A stretch of 64,000 bases of DNA. Source: Roseovarius sp. MMSF_3281. Its GTDB lineage: Bacteria; Pseudomonadota; Alphaproteobacteria; Rhodobacterales; Rhodobacteraceae. The position numbers and the translations under genes are program-made. Position 1 is the stretch's first letter; each line of letters begins with the position of its first letter. Shown here piece after piece: positions 32,974 through 42,386 of this stretch. The notes below the pieces were generated by a model. The model was given only the letters and a program-made list of their open reading frames with translations, was not told where the DNA came from and ran no database searches. The stretch is from positions 62,001 through 126,000 of the forward strand of contig NZ_JASHIM010000006.1 of the NCBI RefSeq assembly GCF_030733685.1. Reading direction: 5' to 3'.

Positions 32974-34785
32974 ATGCGCCGCAGCACCCTGACCACAACC
33001 GAAACACCGGCTGACGGCTGGTCTACGATCCGTCGGGTTGCGCCCTATCTCTGGCCCGAAGGTCAGGCATGGGTGAAGCGCCGCGTGGTGCTGGCCTTGA
33101 TCGCGCTTTTCATTGCGAAATTGGTCGCCGTGGGGACGCCTTATTTCTACAAGGCCGCCGTGGACGCATTGGCCGGAGAGGGGCAAAACCCGGCCTGGAT
33201 GCTGGGTGCGGGCGCCGTGGGCCTGACCGTGGCCTATGGCATGGCGCGGCTGATGAACGTGGGATTTCAACAGCTTAGGGATGTGATCTTTGCCCGCGTG
33301 GCCCAACGTGCACTGCGGCAATTGGCGCTTGAGACCTTTACTCACATTCACCGGATGTCCCTGCGCTATCACATCACGCGCAAAACCGGTGGGCTTAGCC
33401 GGATTATCGAACGTGGGGTGAAAGGGGTCGAATTCCTTCTGCGGTTTTTGTTGTTCTCGATCGGGCCACTGGTGCTTGAGCTTTTGATGATCGGCATCGT
33501 CCTTTGGACCTTGTTCGACTTTTGGTATCTGGCCGTGGTGGTGGGCGTGATCGCCGCCTATGTTGGTTTTACCTTCAAGGTGACGGAATGGCGCGTGAAA
33601 TTGCGCAAGCAAATGAACGACCAGGATACCGATGCCAATCAAAAGGCCATCGACAGCCTGCTGAATTTCGAAACGGTCAAGTACTTCGGCGCAGAGGAGC
33701 GCGAGGCCTCGCGCTATGACGCGGCGATGGAAGGGTATGAAACCGCCGCCCTGCAAACCTCCTATTCGCTGGCTTTTCTGAATTTTGGGCAGTCTTTACT
33801 GATTACCGGCGGGCTAGTCGCGGTCATGGTCATGGCCGCCCTTGGAGTGCAAAACGGCAGCCTTACGGTGGGCGATTTCGTTATGGTCAACGCCTACATG
33901 ATTCAAATAACCATGCCGTTGAACTTTCTCGGCACGGTTTACCGCGAAATCCGGCAATCGCTTGTGGATATGGGCGAAATGTTTGGATTGTTAGAGCAAA
34001 AGCCAGATGTTTCGGATAACCCTGACGCCAAGGTTTTAAATGTGCAAGGCGGGGAGCTGTCCCTTGATGGTGTCGTTTTCGGGTACGAGGCCGAGCGCCC
34101 GATCCTCAAGGGGATTGATCTGCACGTCGGCCCGGGGGAAACGGTGGCCGTCGTCGGGCCTTCGGGGTCGGGCAAATCCACGATTGGCCGGTTGTTGTTT
34201 CGCTTCTATGACGTACAGGATGGGGCGTTGCGCATAGACGGGCAAGACCTGCGCGACGTGACACAAAAAAGCCTGCACGCCGCTATAGGCGTCGTGCCGC
34301 AGGACACGGTCCTGTTCAATGACACGGTTGGCTACAACATCGCCTATGGCCGTGATGGCGCCACGCAGGCCGAGGTCGAAAATGCCGCAAAGGCCGCCCA
34401 GATACATGATTTCATCATCGGTCTGCCCGAGGGCTATGAAACACAGGTGGGAGAACGCGGTTTGAAGCTCTCGGGCGGTGAGAAACAGCGCGTCGGCATC
34501 GCCCGAACCCTTTTGAAAAACCCGCCCATTCTTCTTCTGGACGAGGCGACAAGCGCGTTGGACACCGAGACCGAACGTGACATTCAGGGCGCTTTGAAGC
34601 GCGCGGGCGAGGGGCGCACCGTCATAACCATTGCCCACCGTCTGTCGACGGTGGCCGACGCCGACCGGATCGTCGTTCTGGAAGATGGCCGCATTGCCGA
34701 GGAAGGCACGCATTCCGACCTCTTGGCCAAACAGGGCCGATATGCCAGCCTTTGGCGACGCCAACAAGCCGAAGAGGCCGCCTAG
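32974..34785 (+). CDS. ABC exporter of the Atm1/HMT1 type
   Basis: 603 residues, a half-transporter with N-terminal six-helix domain and C-terminal ATPase. Features: VGTPYFYKAAVDAL and LRYHITRKTGGLSRIIERG in the membrane half; Walker A GPSGSGKST, signature LSGGEKQRVGIAR, Walker B ILLLDEATSALD. The TRKTGGLSR and NFETVKYFGAEERE segments are typical of Atm1-like exporters, which move glutathione conjugates or a sulfur species for Fe-S assembly and metal detoxification. It follows the LysM gene by 71 bases. Confidence 0.9.
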   Translation: MRRSTLTTTETPADGWSTIRRVAPYLWPEGQAWVKRRVVLALIALFIAKLVAVGTPYFYKAAVDALAGEGQNPAWMLGAGAVGLTVAYGMARLMNVGFQQLRDVIFARVAQRALRQLALETFTHIHRMSLRYHITRKTGGLSRIIERGVKGVEFLLRFLLFSIGPLVLELLMIGIVLWTLFDFWYLAVVVGVIAAYVGFTFKVTEWRVKLRKQMNDQDTDANQKAIDSLLNFETVKYFGAEEREASRYDAAMEGYETAALQTSYSLAFLNFGQSLLITGGLVAVMVMAALGVQNGSLTVGDFVMVNAYMIQITMPLNFLGTVYREIRQSLVDMGEMFGLLEQKPDVSDNPDAKVLNVQGGELSLDGVVFGYEAERPILKGIDLHVGPGETVAVVGPSGSGKSTIGRLLFRFYDVQDGALRIDGQDLRDVTQKSLHAAIGVVPQDTVLFNDTVGYNIAYGRDGATQAEVENAAKAAQIHDFIIGLPEGYETQVGERGLKLSGGEKQRVGIARTLLKNPPILLLDEATSALDTETERDIQGALKRAGEGRTVITIAHRLSTVADADRIVVLEDGRIAEEGTHSDLLAKQGRYASLWRRQQAEEAA

Positions 34786-34848
34786 CGACGCTGTAATTTC
34801 CTTGTAATCTCCATCTTTTGACCATGGTCTTCGTCAAGGGTGGCGCGC

Positions 34849-36441
34849 ATGACACAAGTGGAGTCTTTCAAGATGCCGCAACGCGCGGTCTGGATCTGGA
34901 TGCTGTTCGCCGTGGAACTGGTGGCCATCGTGGTCGCCTTTCAGGTTCTGGCCTCGGTCGAATGCCGCCTGACCAGTCTTGAAACCGCCTGTCGCGGGCT
35001 GCGCGGAGTGGTGGTGCGGGCCATGTGCCTTGGTTGCATGCTGGGCATATACCTTTGGGCGCGCGCCCCGGCGCGGCGCGATTTCGCGGTGATGGCCGAG
35101 GCGCAGGATAGTGGGAAACTGTGGATGGTCCTGCATGGCCTTGGTCTGGCCTTGGCCTTCATGCCGCTGCTTCTCGTGCCGCAATCGCAGATGAACGCGG
35201 CTTTCGGCCTGATCTTCCCGGTGCTGGTGGCCGGGGGCGGCATGGCGGCATTGGGGGGCCTTTTCTGGCTGGCCCGTCCGGGGGATTGGTGGGCTTGGCT
35301 GCGGCCGCGCTGGCGCGAGTTGCTGGCGCTGAGTGTCCTGGCGCTGATCCTGCCCGATATCGCGGATTTCATGGCCCCGTTGTGGTACTGGCAGGTGCTG
35401 ACCCGGATCACCTTTTTCGGGGTGGCGATCCTGCTTTCGGTTTTTGCGGGCGTGCCCGTGGTCAACCCCGAGACACAGATTATCGGCACCAACGGCTTTC
35501 TGGTGGCCGTCGCCGACAGTTGCTCGGGGATCGAGGGCTTTGCCCTGATCACCGCCTTTCTGGCGCTTTATGCGATCTTGTTCCGCGATACGCTGCGCAT
35601 GGGGCGCTTCTGGCTGTTGGTCTGGCCGGTGTCGATTTTCCTCAGTTGGCTTTTGAACGTGGTGCGGATCACCGTGTTGATCCTGATCGGCGCGCATGGC
35701 TCGCCCGAGCTCGCGGTCAATGGCTTTCACAGTTTCGCAGGCTGGCTGTTCTTCACGGCGCTGGCAATTGGCGTGTTGATCGCGGTGAGCAAATTCCGCT
35801 GGCTCCAGAAGGAAACAGCCCCGCGGATTGAGACCCCCCTGTCGCAAGATGATGTGGCCGCGCGTATCCTGCCTTTCGTGATTTTCATGCTGTCGGGGAT
35901 CGTGGTCAATGCCTTCTGGGCCGCGCCCGAACTGGGTTATCCCTTGCAGGTGCTGGGTATGGCAGGCGCGCTTTGGTACGTGCGCCGTCCGCTGCGTCAT
36001 TACCTTGTGCGGCCCTCTGGCCTTTCGGGGCTGACCGGGCTTGCGGTCGGTCTGGGGTGGGTCGTGTTGGCGCCTGCGCCCGAGGCCCCGTCAGAGGCCT
36101 TGCTCGCCCTGTCGCCCTTGGTGTTCGCGGCCTGGGCCGCTTTGCGTCTCCTTGGCACGGTCGCCTTGGTGCCATTGATCGAAGAGTTGTTTTTTCGTGG
36201 ATACGTGCAAACCCGCATCGACGATGGCACATGGCCGCGCCGCGTTCTGGCGATTGGCGTGTCGGCGGGGGCCTTTGCCCTGCTGCATGGCCGCTGGCTC
36301 GAAGCAGGCTTTGCCGGGGTCGTCTTTTCGCTGCTTTACATAAGACAAGGGCGGCTGGCTGATGCCATAACCGCCCATGCCGTGGCCAATGCCCTGATCG
36401 CCGTGGTTGCCGCGTGGCGGGGCGATTGGACCTTGATCTAG
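34849..36441 (+). CDS. xrtE: Exosortase E/protease fusion (VPEID-CTERM system)
   Basis: About 530 residues, entirely membrane-embedded. The exosortase half has the Cys-Arg-His triad: Cys225 in VADSCSGIEG, Arg273 in NVVRITVLIL, His294 in NGFHSFAGW. The C-terminal ~130 residues are a CPBP (CAAX-type) intramembrane protease: EELFFRGY (Glu445/446, Arg450), His480 in LLHGRW, and HAVAN (His510, Asn514). The fusion of the two is the defining mark of exosortase E. Its substrate gene faces it at 36563-36814. GTG 34840 and ATG 34882 are alternative starts. The TAG stop (36439-36441) begins element D. Confidence 0.93.
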   Translation: MTQVESFKMPQRAVWIWMLFAVELVAIVVAFQVLASVECRLTSLETACRGLRGVVVRAMCLGCMLGIYLWARAPARRDFAVMAEAQDSGKLWMVLHGLGLALAFMPLLLVPQSQMNAAFGLIFPVLVAGGGMAALGGLFWLARPGDWWAWLRPRWRELLALSVLALILPDIADFMAPLWYWQVLTRITFFGVAILLSVFAGVPVVNPETQIIGTNGFLVAVADSCSGIEGFALITAFLALYAILFRDTLRMGRFWLLVWPVSIFLSWLLNVVRITVLILIGAHGSPELAVNGFHSFAGWLFFTALAIGVLIAVSKFRWLQKETAPRIETPLSQDDVAARILPFVIFMLSGIVVNAFWAAPELGYPLQVLGMAGALWYVRRPLRHYLVRPSGLSGLTGLAVGLGWVVLAPAPEAPSEALLALSPLVFAAWAALRLLGTVALVPLIEELFFRGYVQTRIDDGTWPRRVLAIGVSAGAFALLHGRWLEAGFAGVVFSLLYIRQGRLADAITAHAVANALIAVVAAWRGDWTLI

Positions 36442-36544
36442 AGCGTTTCCAGTTTACCTTGAATCAAAGTGTATCCCCAATGTCCCGAGAAGACCGTAGG
36501 CCGGGCAGGGTATTGGGGATACAATAATAACTGGAAACGCTTTA
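36439..36544. repeat. Inverted-repeat element D between xrtE and its substrate gene
   Basis: 106 bp bounded by TAGAGCG and CGCTTTA. The outer arms pair over 16 bases with one mismatch (GAGCGTTTCCAGTT and AACTGGAAACGCTTT). A nested pair GTATCCCCAAT (36471-36481)/ATTGGGGATAC (36512-36522) forms an inner stem. Termini are like those of copies A-C, but the inside is unrelated. It could act as a two-way terminator for the convergent genes, or be another family of the same kind of element. Confidence 0.7.
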
Positions 36545-36562
36545 AAGGTTGGGACGCAGCGC

Positions 36563-36814
36563 TTACTGGGCGCGGCGGCGCTTGATTTCCCAAGCCAGCG
36601 CCAGCGTGGCCAGAACCGCCGCCATCGCCAGAACGCCGGTCGAGGCGTCGATTTCCGGAACCGCGGATGGGGTCGACGAGCCGTTCGATGAACCCGAAGA
36701 ACCCGAGCCCCAGTTAAACCATGAGTCCCACCAGCTATAGCTTTGGGCAGATGCCATGACGCTGCTGCTGGTATAGGCCAAGGTGGCCAATGCGGATGTC
36801 TTGAACAGTTTCAT
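36563..36814 (-). CDS. VPEID-CTERM sorting domain protein
   Basis: 83 residues. A signal peptide of about 24 residues is followed by a short secreted segment rich in Trp, Ser and Gly (SYSWWDSWFNWGSG, SSNGSSTPSA). Then comes VPEID at 52-56, a hydrophobic helix (VLAMAAVLATLALAWEI) and a basic tail KRRRAQ. This tripartite VPEID-CTERM signal is recognised and cut by exosortase E. The mature protein would have only about 30 residues. It is convergent with xrtE across element D. The only visible upstream promoter candidate is a weak one (TATTAT, minus strand, 36843-36848). Confidence 0.92.
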   Translation of the reverse strand: MKLFKTSALATLAYTSSSVMASAQSYSWWDSWFNWGSGSSGSSNGSSTPSAVPEIDASTGVLAMAAVLATLALAWEIKRRRAQ

Positions 36815-37022
36815 TTCTAATAATCCCCAGATTCTGTCCCTCATAATAAGCCACAAAATTCGAAATATGGCAAAACTTAGATGCACAGCCCGTGAATTTG
36901 TTGCGAAAACGGAAACGCAATCGGGCGTTTTGCGAAATTGTGCGGCAATTCGCGACGAAATCGCCCTAGTTTCCGGGTATTGCGGCAAGAATAAGGTTCA
37001 GGCCAATGATTCGATCCGGGCG

Positions 37023-40000
37023 TTATTCGGCCGCTCTCAACGGGCGGCCTTTTTCGTCGGTGTCAGAGGCGCCGCGTCTGGCGACCACGGTTTTGATCGC
37101 CTGCGCATCCGGGGCGCCGCCTTGTTCGTCCTCGTATTCGTCCAGATCGCCGTATTCGTCCCACAAGATTTCGGGCGGGTGCGTGCGCCCGGCGGCCCGG
37201 TTCAGGGCCCAGTCTTGCGCGGCACGGCTGCTGCGGCCCAGCGACAGCATGGCAAGCCCCCGCGCGCCCCATTGCACATAGGTCGTGGTCCAGACCCGCA
37301 GCGCCAGCATCGAGGGCGTGAAGACCAGCGTCAGCATCGTTGCGATACCAAGCCCAAAGACCACGGCCGTCGCCAGTTGCTTCCACCAAAGCGAGGTGGG
37401 CGAGTTGAAGGCATAGCCGCCGTTCGCGAAATCAAGGCTCAGGCCGAACATCATCGGCGCAAGACCGGCCATTGTCGTGGTCGTGGTCAACAAAACCGGG
37501 CGGATGCGCGCCTCGGCGGTACGGGTGATCGCCTCGATCCGTGGCATGTAGCGGCTGTATTCCTGGTAGGTGTCGATCAGTACGATGTTGTTGTTCACCA
37601 CGATCCCGGCCAGCGCAACGATACCGGTGCCTGTCATGATGATCGAAAACGGCTGGTTCATCACCAGCATCCCGATCAGAACCCCGGTGGTCGACAGAAC
37701 CACCGCCAGCAACACCAGAACTGCGTTATAAACGCTGTTGAACTGCGCCAGAAGGATGATGAACATCAGGCCCAAGGCGCCGGCAAAGGCTTTCTGCAGA
37801 AAGGCGCCGGATTCCTCCTGGTCCTCCTGATCGCCTGTCCATTCGTAGGATACGCTGGCTGGCAGGGCGCCACTTTCCAGCCACTCGGTCAGAACCTCGA
37901 TCCGCTCATTCGCCGTAATCGGCACCTCGGCGCCATCGCCATTTTCGCCCGCGACGGTCTTGGTCAGCTCCTCTTTCACACCCGCCTTTACGTCGAAGTA
38001 ACGGGTTTGATCGACGCGGTCGATCTGGGCCAGTTTCTGCACCGGCTCGCGGGTGACGAAATTCGACAATGGTACAAGGCCATCGGAGGTACGTACCTTG
38101 AGGGTGTCCAGCGTACTTAACACCCGGTCCTCCTTGGGCAGGCGGACGCGGATGTCGATCTCTTCATCGGACGACGGCACGCGCATGGTATCAAGCAGGA
38201 TCCCCCGCGTCACAAGCTGCACCATGGCCCCAACCGTGGCCACATCCGCGCCGTAACGGCCCGCCTTTTCCACATCGACGTTGATCTGCCAGTCGATGCC
38301 GGGAAGGGGCAGGGTATCTTCCACCAAGGTCAGGCCAGTGGTGTCATCAAATTTTGCACGGGCCATCCGGGTGGCCTTTTGCAACTCATCCCAGTTGTTG
38401 CTTTTCAGGCGCAGGTGCACCGGCTTGGCCGAGGCCGGGCCACGTGCCTGCGCCAGAATCTCGATCTTGATGCCGGGAATCTGCTCCAGTTGCGCGGTTA
38501 GCTCGTCAATGATGGTATCACCGTCATAGGCCTCGGCACTTACCGCGCGGCGGACCGTGTAGTCGATGAAAGGGATCGTGAACCACGCCTCGGTCTCGGT
38601 CGGGCGGTCCTCCCACGGGATGGTTTCAAGCTGGACCTGACCGATGGTATCCAGCGGCGGTTGCGCGCCGCCGGTGTTATTGTTCAGCCCGCCTTCGCCC
38701 GCGAAGGCAAAGGCCGTTTCCACGCCGGGATGGGCCAGAACCACGCGCTCGGCCTCTTCGACAAGGTGGTCTTTCTGTTCAAGCGAAAGGTTGCCGCGTC
38801 CCCGGACGTACACGATGGCCTGCTCGGGCTCTGATTCAACGAAGAACTCGGTGCCGTTGTTGTTGTTGACATAGTAGATCAGGACAGACCCGACGAGAAC
38901 AAAGATCATCGCGAAGGCCACCAGCGGCATCACCGGGTTGGCGGCAATCGCATGGATGACCCAGCCGAAGGGCGAGCGGCGATAGCCCGCTTTTACCCGG
39001 CCCGCGCGCTTTGGAAACACCTTGGATTTGAGCCATGCAATGGCATTCCGGAAGCGCCGGAAAATCGCCATTATGCCCAAAAGCAGTGCCACGACCCCGG
39101 AAATTCCCATCGCTGCCAGGGCAACAACCCCCAAAAGCAGGATGAAAACCGTCGCCAGCGTGGGAATCACCGAGGCGATCACACGCCCTGCATCCATCTG
39201 GCCGAACTGGCCTGACACTTCACTCAGCAAAAGCGGCGCGACCTGCCCGGCCACCGCCACGGCCGCCACCGCCACCGGAAAAAGCAGCAGATGCCAAAGC
39301 CAATAGCCATCGCCGATCTGCGACAGCCATGTGGTGAACCACCGCTCGGTACGCCCGGTCACACCGCCCATCACAGGCAGGTACACCAAAGCCACCAGAA
39401 GCGAGGCGGATAGGACGAAAATCAGGGTGACGGGCAGCATGCCCATGAACTCCCCCGGCACCCCGGGCCAGAACAGCATCGGCAGGAAGGCGCACAGCGT
39501 CGTGGCGGTGGAACTGACCACCGGCCAGAACATCCGCTTGGCCGAGGCCACATAGGCATGCATCGGGCCTTCGCCCTCGGATATCCGCTTGTCGGCGTAT
39601 TCGACCACCACGATGGCCCCATCCACCAGCATGCCCACGGCCAAGATTAGGCCGAACATCACGATGTTCGACACCGCCACGCCCATCAGCGCCAAAAGCG
39701 CAAAGCAGAGCAGGAACGACGTGGGAATCGCAAAGCCCACCAAAAGGGCAGGGCGGATGCCAAGCGCGGCCAGCGTCACGATCATCACCAGGGCGATCGC
39801 CGTCAGAACCGAGCCTTCCAACTGGCTGACCATCGAGGCCACGGTGCGCGACTGGTCGTTCGAGGTGCCAACCTCCACCGCCGCACGCAGTTTGTCGGGC
39901 CATTCGGCTTCGGCCCCGGCCACGGTCTCGCGCACCAGGTCGGCGGTTTCGATAATGTTGAAGCCCTTGCGTTTCACCACCTGAAGGGCAACGGTGGTTT

Positions 40001-40826
40001 CATCGTTGAACCGCGCGGTGCCGGTGCGGTCTTCAAAGGTCAGGTTGATCCGCGCCAGATCGCCCAGCGTCACCACCCGGTCGCCATTGGTTTTCACCGG
40101 CAGGTCGTAAATATCGCGGGTCTCATCGAAGGATGACGGGATCTTGACCGAGAACGCCCCGGTTTCGGTTTCCACCTCACCGGCGGCGATCAATTGGTTG
40201 TTGTTTTGCACAACGGTAATCAATTCGCCCGCCGTGACGTTATAGGCCTCAAGGCGCAGCGGATCGATCACCACCTCGACCATCTCGTCGCGGTTACCCG
40301 CGATCCCCGCCTCCAGAATCGGCTCAAGCCCTTCCAGATCGTCCTGCAAATCCTTGGCCAGCCGCGCCATGGTGCGTTCGGGCACATCGCCCGTCAGGTT
40401 CACGATGATGATCGGGAACTCGGAAAAATTGATCTCGTTGATCGTGTACTTCTCATAGCCTTCGGGAAACTTGCCCTCGGCGGTGCTCATGGCGTCGCGC
40501 ACATCGGCCATGATCTTGGTCTTGTCCCAGCCGAATTCGAACTCAAGCGCCACCCCGGCATAGTTTTCCGCCGCCGTGCCGGTCATTTCCTTCAGCCCGT
40601 CCAGATCGGACAATTCGGTTTCCATGACCTTGACCAGAAGTTTCTCGCTATCCTCGGCGGAAATGCCAGGGAATTGCACCGAAACGAAAAGCGCCGGAAT
40701 CTCGATGTCCGGCTCGCCTTCTTTCGGAAGGCCGATGTAGGCAAAGCTGCCCGCCAGAATGGACAGCACGATAAAGGCAATGACCATCCGCGCCCGCGCG
40801 GCGGCCCAATCGACGATGCCCGTCAT
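37023..40826 (-). CDS. RND efflux permease (HAE1/AcrB type), enlarged
   Basis: 1267 residues; usual members have about 1030-1050. The start AAARARMVIAFIVLSILAGSFAYIGLPKEGEPDIEIPALFVSVQFPGIS matches RND permeases. Conserved regions include FALLALMGVAVSNIVMFGLILAVGMLVDGAIVVVEY (proton-relay aspartate context) and GTGIVALAGIVVNNNIVLIDTYQE. The extra length includes an insertion around residues 490-640 with two added hydrophobic segments plus a basic cytoplasmic stretch (RRFRNAIAWLKSKVFPKRAGRVKAGYRR). It exports drugs, lipids or metals; the substrate is unknown. Its start overlaps the adaptor gene stop by 4 bases. No outer-membrane channel gene is present nearby. Confidence 0.93.
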   Translation of the reverse strand: MTGIVDWAAARARMVIAFIVLSILAGSFAYIGLPKEGEPDIEIPALFVSVQFPGISAEDSEKLLVKVMETELSDLDGLKEMTGTAAENYAGVALEFEFGWDKTKIMADVRDAMSTAEGKFPEGYEKYTINEINFSEFPIIIVNLTGDVPERTMARLAKDLQDDLEGLEPILEAGIAGNRDEMVEVVIDPLRLEAYNVTAGELITVVQNNNQLIAAGEVETETGAFSVKIPSSFDETRDIYDLPVKTNGDRVVTLGDLARINLTFEDRTGTARFNDETTVALQVVKRKGFNIIETADLVRETVAGAEAEWPDKLRAAVEVGTSNDQSRTVASMVSQLEGSVLTAIALVMIVTLAALGIRPALLVGFAIPTSFLLCFALLALMGVAVSNIVMFGLILAVGMLVDGAIVVVEYADKRISEGEGPMHAYVASAKRMFWPVVSSTATTLCAFLPMLFWPGVPGEFMGMLPVTLIFVLSASLLVALVYLPVMGGVTGRTERWFTTWLSQIGDGYWLWHLLLFPVAVAAVAVAGQVAPLLLSEVSGQFGQMDAGRVIASVIPTLATVFILLLGVVALAAMGISGVVALLLGIMAIFRRFRNAIAWLKSKVFPKRAGRVKAGYRRSPFGWVIHAIAANPVMPLVAFAMIFVLVGSVLIYYVNNNNGTEFFVESEPEQAIVYVRGRGNLSLEQKDHLVEEAERVVLAHPGVETAFAFAGEGGLNNNTGGAQPPLDTIGQVQLETIPWEDRPTETEAWFTIPFIDYTVRRAVSAEAYDGDTIIDELTAQLEQIPGIKIEILAQARGPASAKPVHLRLKSNNWDELQKATRMARAKFDDTTGLTLVEDTLPLPGIDWQINVDVEKAGRYGADVATVGAMVQLVTRGILLDTMRVPSSDEEIDIRVRLPKEDRVLSTLDTLKVRTSDGLVPLSNFVTREPVQKLAQIDRVDQTRYFDVKAGVKEELTKTVAGENGDGAEVPITANERIEVLTEWLESGALPASVSYEWTGDQEDQEESGAFLQKAFAGALGLMFIILLAQFNSVYNAVLVLLAVVLSTTGVLIGMLVMNQPFSIIMTGTGIVALAGIVVNNNIVLIDTYQEYSRYMPRIEAITRTAEARIRPVLLTTTTTMAGLAPMMFGLSLDFANGGYAFNSPTSLWWKQLATAVVFGLGIATMLTLVFTPSMLALRVWTTTYVQWGARGLAMLSLGRSSRAAQDWALNRAAGRTHPPEILWDEYGDLDEYEDEQGGAPDAQAIKTVVARRGASDTDEKGRPLRAAE

Positions 40827-42052
40827 TGGCCAAGCTCCTGATAGCTCGGGTTCACCTTGACGCCATCGGTGACATATTCCTGCCCGATGGTGATGACATT
40901 GGCCTCATCCGGCAGGCCCGACAGCCACACGCCGTTGCTGGTATCGCGCAATAGGGTCACCGGGGCAAAGCCCGCCTCGTTCTCGTCGGTCACAAGGCGT
41001 ACGCCAAGGGTGCCCTCGTCATTCAGCGTCAGCGCCGATTGCGGCAACAGATGCGCCTTGGTGCCTTCGGCGGCAATGACGATTTCGGCTGTTTGCCCGT
41101 CGCGCAGGGTCAGATCCGGGTTGGGCACCTCGATATCCACGCGGAAGGTGCGGGTGGTGGGGTCGGCCTTGCGTGACAGGAAAGTCACTTCGCCCTCGAC
41201 ACGCCCGCCCGAGGCCAGGTCGGCCACGGCCAGCGCGCCGATCTCAACGCGCGACACCTCGGTTTCCGGCACGTAGCCAACCAACATCACAGGGTTCAGC
41301 TGGATCACAGTGGCGCAAAGGCCGCCGGGTTGCAGAAGGCTGCCCAATTCGGCGGTATCGGTTTCCAGAAGTCCCGCAAAAGGCGCGGTGATCGTCAGCC
41401 GCTCGATTTCCTTTTCCGCCGCCGCCACGGCGGCCTCGGCGGATTGAATGGAACTGCGGGTGGTGGCAAGGCCCGACCGTGCGGTTTCCACTGCGGCCTG
41501 CGCCGAACTGACCGCCGCCTTGGTCGACGCCACGCGCGTTTCCGAGGCAAAGCCATCTGCCGACAGGGCCTGCGCGGCGCGGTCGTTGATCTGTGCCTCT
41601 TCCAGCCGCGATTGCGCCTCGGTCAAACGCGCGCGAGCCTCGGGCACTCGCGCTTGCGCCTCGGCCAGACGCGCCTGCGCTTCGGCCAAGGTGGCATCGC
41701 GGGTGCCCGGATCAAGACGGCACAAAACATCGCTTTCGCTGACCATGGTCCCCTTGCGGATCGGCTCGGAGATCACTTGGCCGCTGGTTTCGGCGCGGAG
41801 GTCGACCTGGCGGAATGCTTCGGTCTGGCCGCGCAGAACCACGGCGCTGTCGATCTCGCGGGCCTTGGACTTGATCGCAACCACCCCAACGGTTTCATAT
41901 TCCGGCGTGGCCTCGGGGGCGGTTTCCGCCTCGGCCTCGGTCTGTGTGCCCCCGCCCGGGTCAATGACAGCGGCAATCCGCTCGCGCTCGAACACGAAGA
42001 CATAAATCAGGCCGATCGCAACGATGGCGGCAAGAATCGGAAAAAGTCGCAT
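40823..42052 (-). CDS. RND efflux periplasmic adaptor subunit
   Basis: 409 residues, a membrane fusion protein. One N-terminal helix (ILAAIVAIGLIYVFVFERE). The barrel-sandwich/lipoyl halves are LRAETSGQVISEPIRKGTMVSESDVLCRLDPG and ITAPFAGLLETDTAELGSLLQPGG. Between them lies a long coiled-coil hairpin (ATLAEAQARLAEAQARVPEARARLTEAQSRLEEAQ). The C-terminal part has the beta-barrel pattern VEGEVTFLSRKADPTTRTFRVDIEVPNPDLTLRDGQTAEI. It is the first gene of the adaptor-permease operon. Confidence 0.92.
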   Translation of the reverse strand: MRLFPILAAIVAIGLIYVFVFERERIAAVIDPGGGTQTEAEAETAPEATPEYETVGVVAIKSKAREIDSAVVLRGQTEAFRQVDLRAETSGQVISEPIRKGTMVSESDVLCRLDPGTRDATLAEAQARLAEAQARVPEARARLTEAQSRLEEAQINDRAAQALSADGFASETRVASTKAAVSSAQAAVETARSGLATTRSSIQSAEAAVAAAEKEIERLTITAPFAGLLETDTAELGSLLQPGGLCATVIQLNPVMLVGYVPETEVSRVEIGALAVADLASGGRVEGEVTFLSRKADPTTRTFRVDIEVPNPDLTLRDGQTAEIVIAAEGTKAHLLPQSALTLNDEGTLGVRLVTDENEAGFAPVTLLRDTSNGVWLSGLPDEANVITIGQEYVTDGVKVNPSYQELGQ

Positions 42053-42208
42053 CTATCAAACCTTCCGGACACGCGATCAGAGCCGGTAAATTACTCCCAA
42101 CCTGATGGCACAGTATACGCTAAACTGTCCGGTTCAGATTAAACTTTTCGCCACGAAGCTGCAAGTCAGGCTTTCGTGCAACAATGTACGTTTGTTGTCC
42201 GGGGTGAG

Positions 42209-42343
42209 ATGATCGTACTGACCTCGGACAATCCGGATCACCCGACGGACATCCGGCGGGGCGAGGAAATGAACCGTATGAAGGTTCTCGGAGAGGTGGT
42301 TTGGTCCGGCCACGCCTGGACGGACCCGGTCGGCCCGCTTTAA
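42209..42343 (+). pseudogene. Fragment of an S24/LexA-type repressor C-terminus
   Basis: A 44-codon frame: MIVLTSDNPDHPTDIRRGEE and MKVLGEVVWSGHAW. This resembles the final strands of S24-type phage repressors (SDNP...P, V-G-VVW-GR). No DNA-binding domain, Ser or Lys catalytic part is present, so it is a leftover of a larger gene. The remainder of the 42053-42386 gap carries the adaptor gene's promoter region but no other gene I can support. Confidence 0.5.
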
Positions 42344-42386
42344 CCTCTAATCCTCGTGCTGCAATTTATAGCTAAAAGGATACGCC

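Noticed and set aside
36843-36873. Minus-strand promoter (TTGCCA, 19-base spacer, TATTAT) for the VPEID gene
   Set aside because: The spacer is too long and the -35 weak; kept only as a remark in the gene entry.
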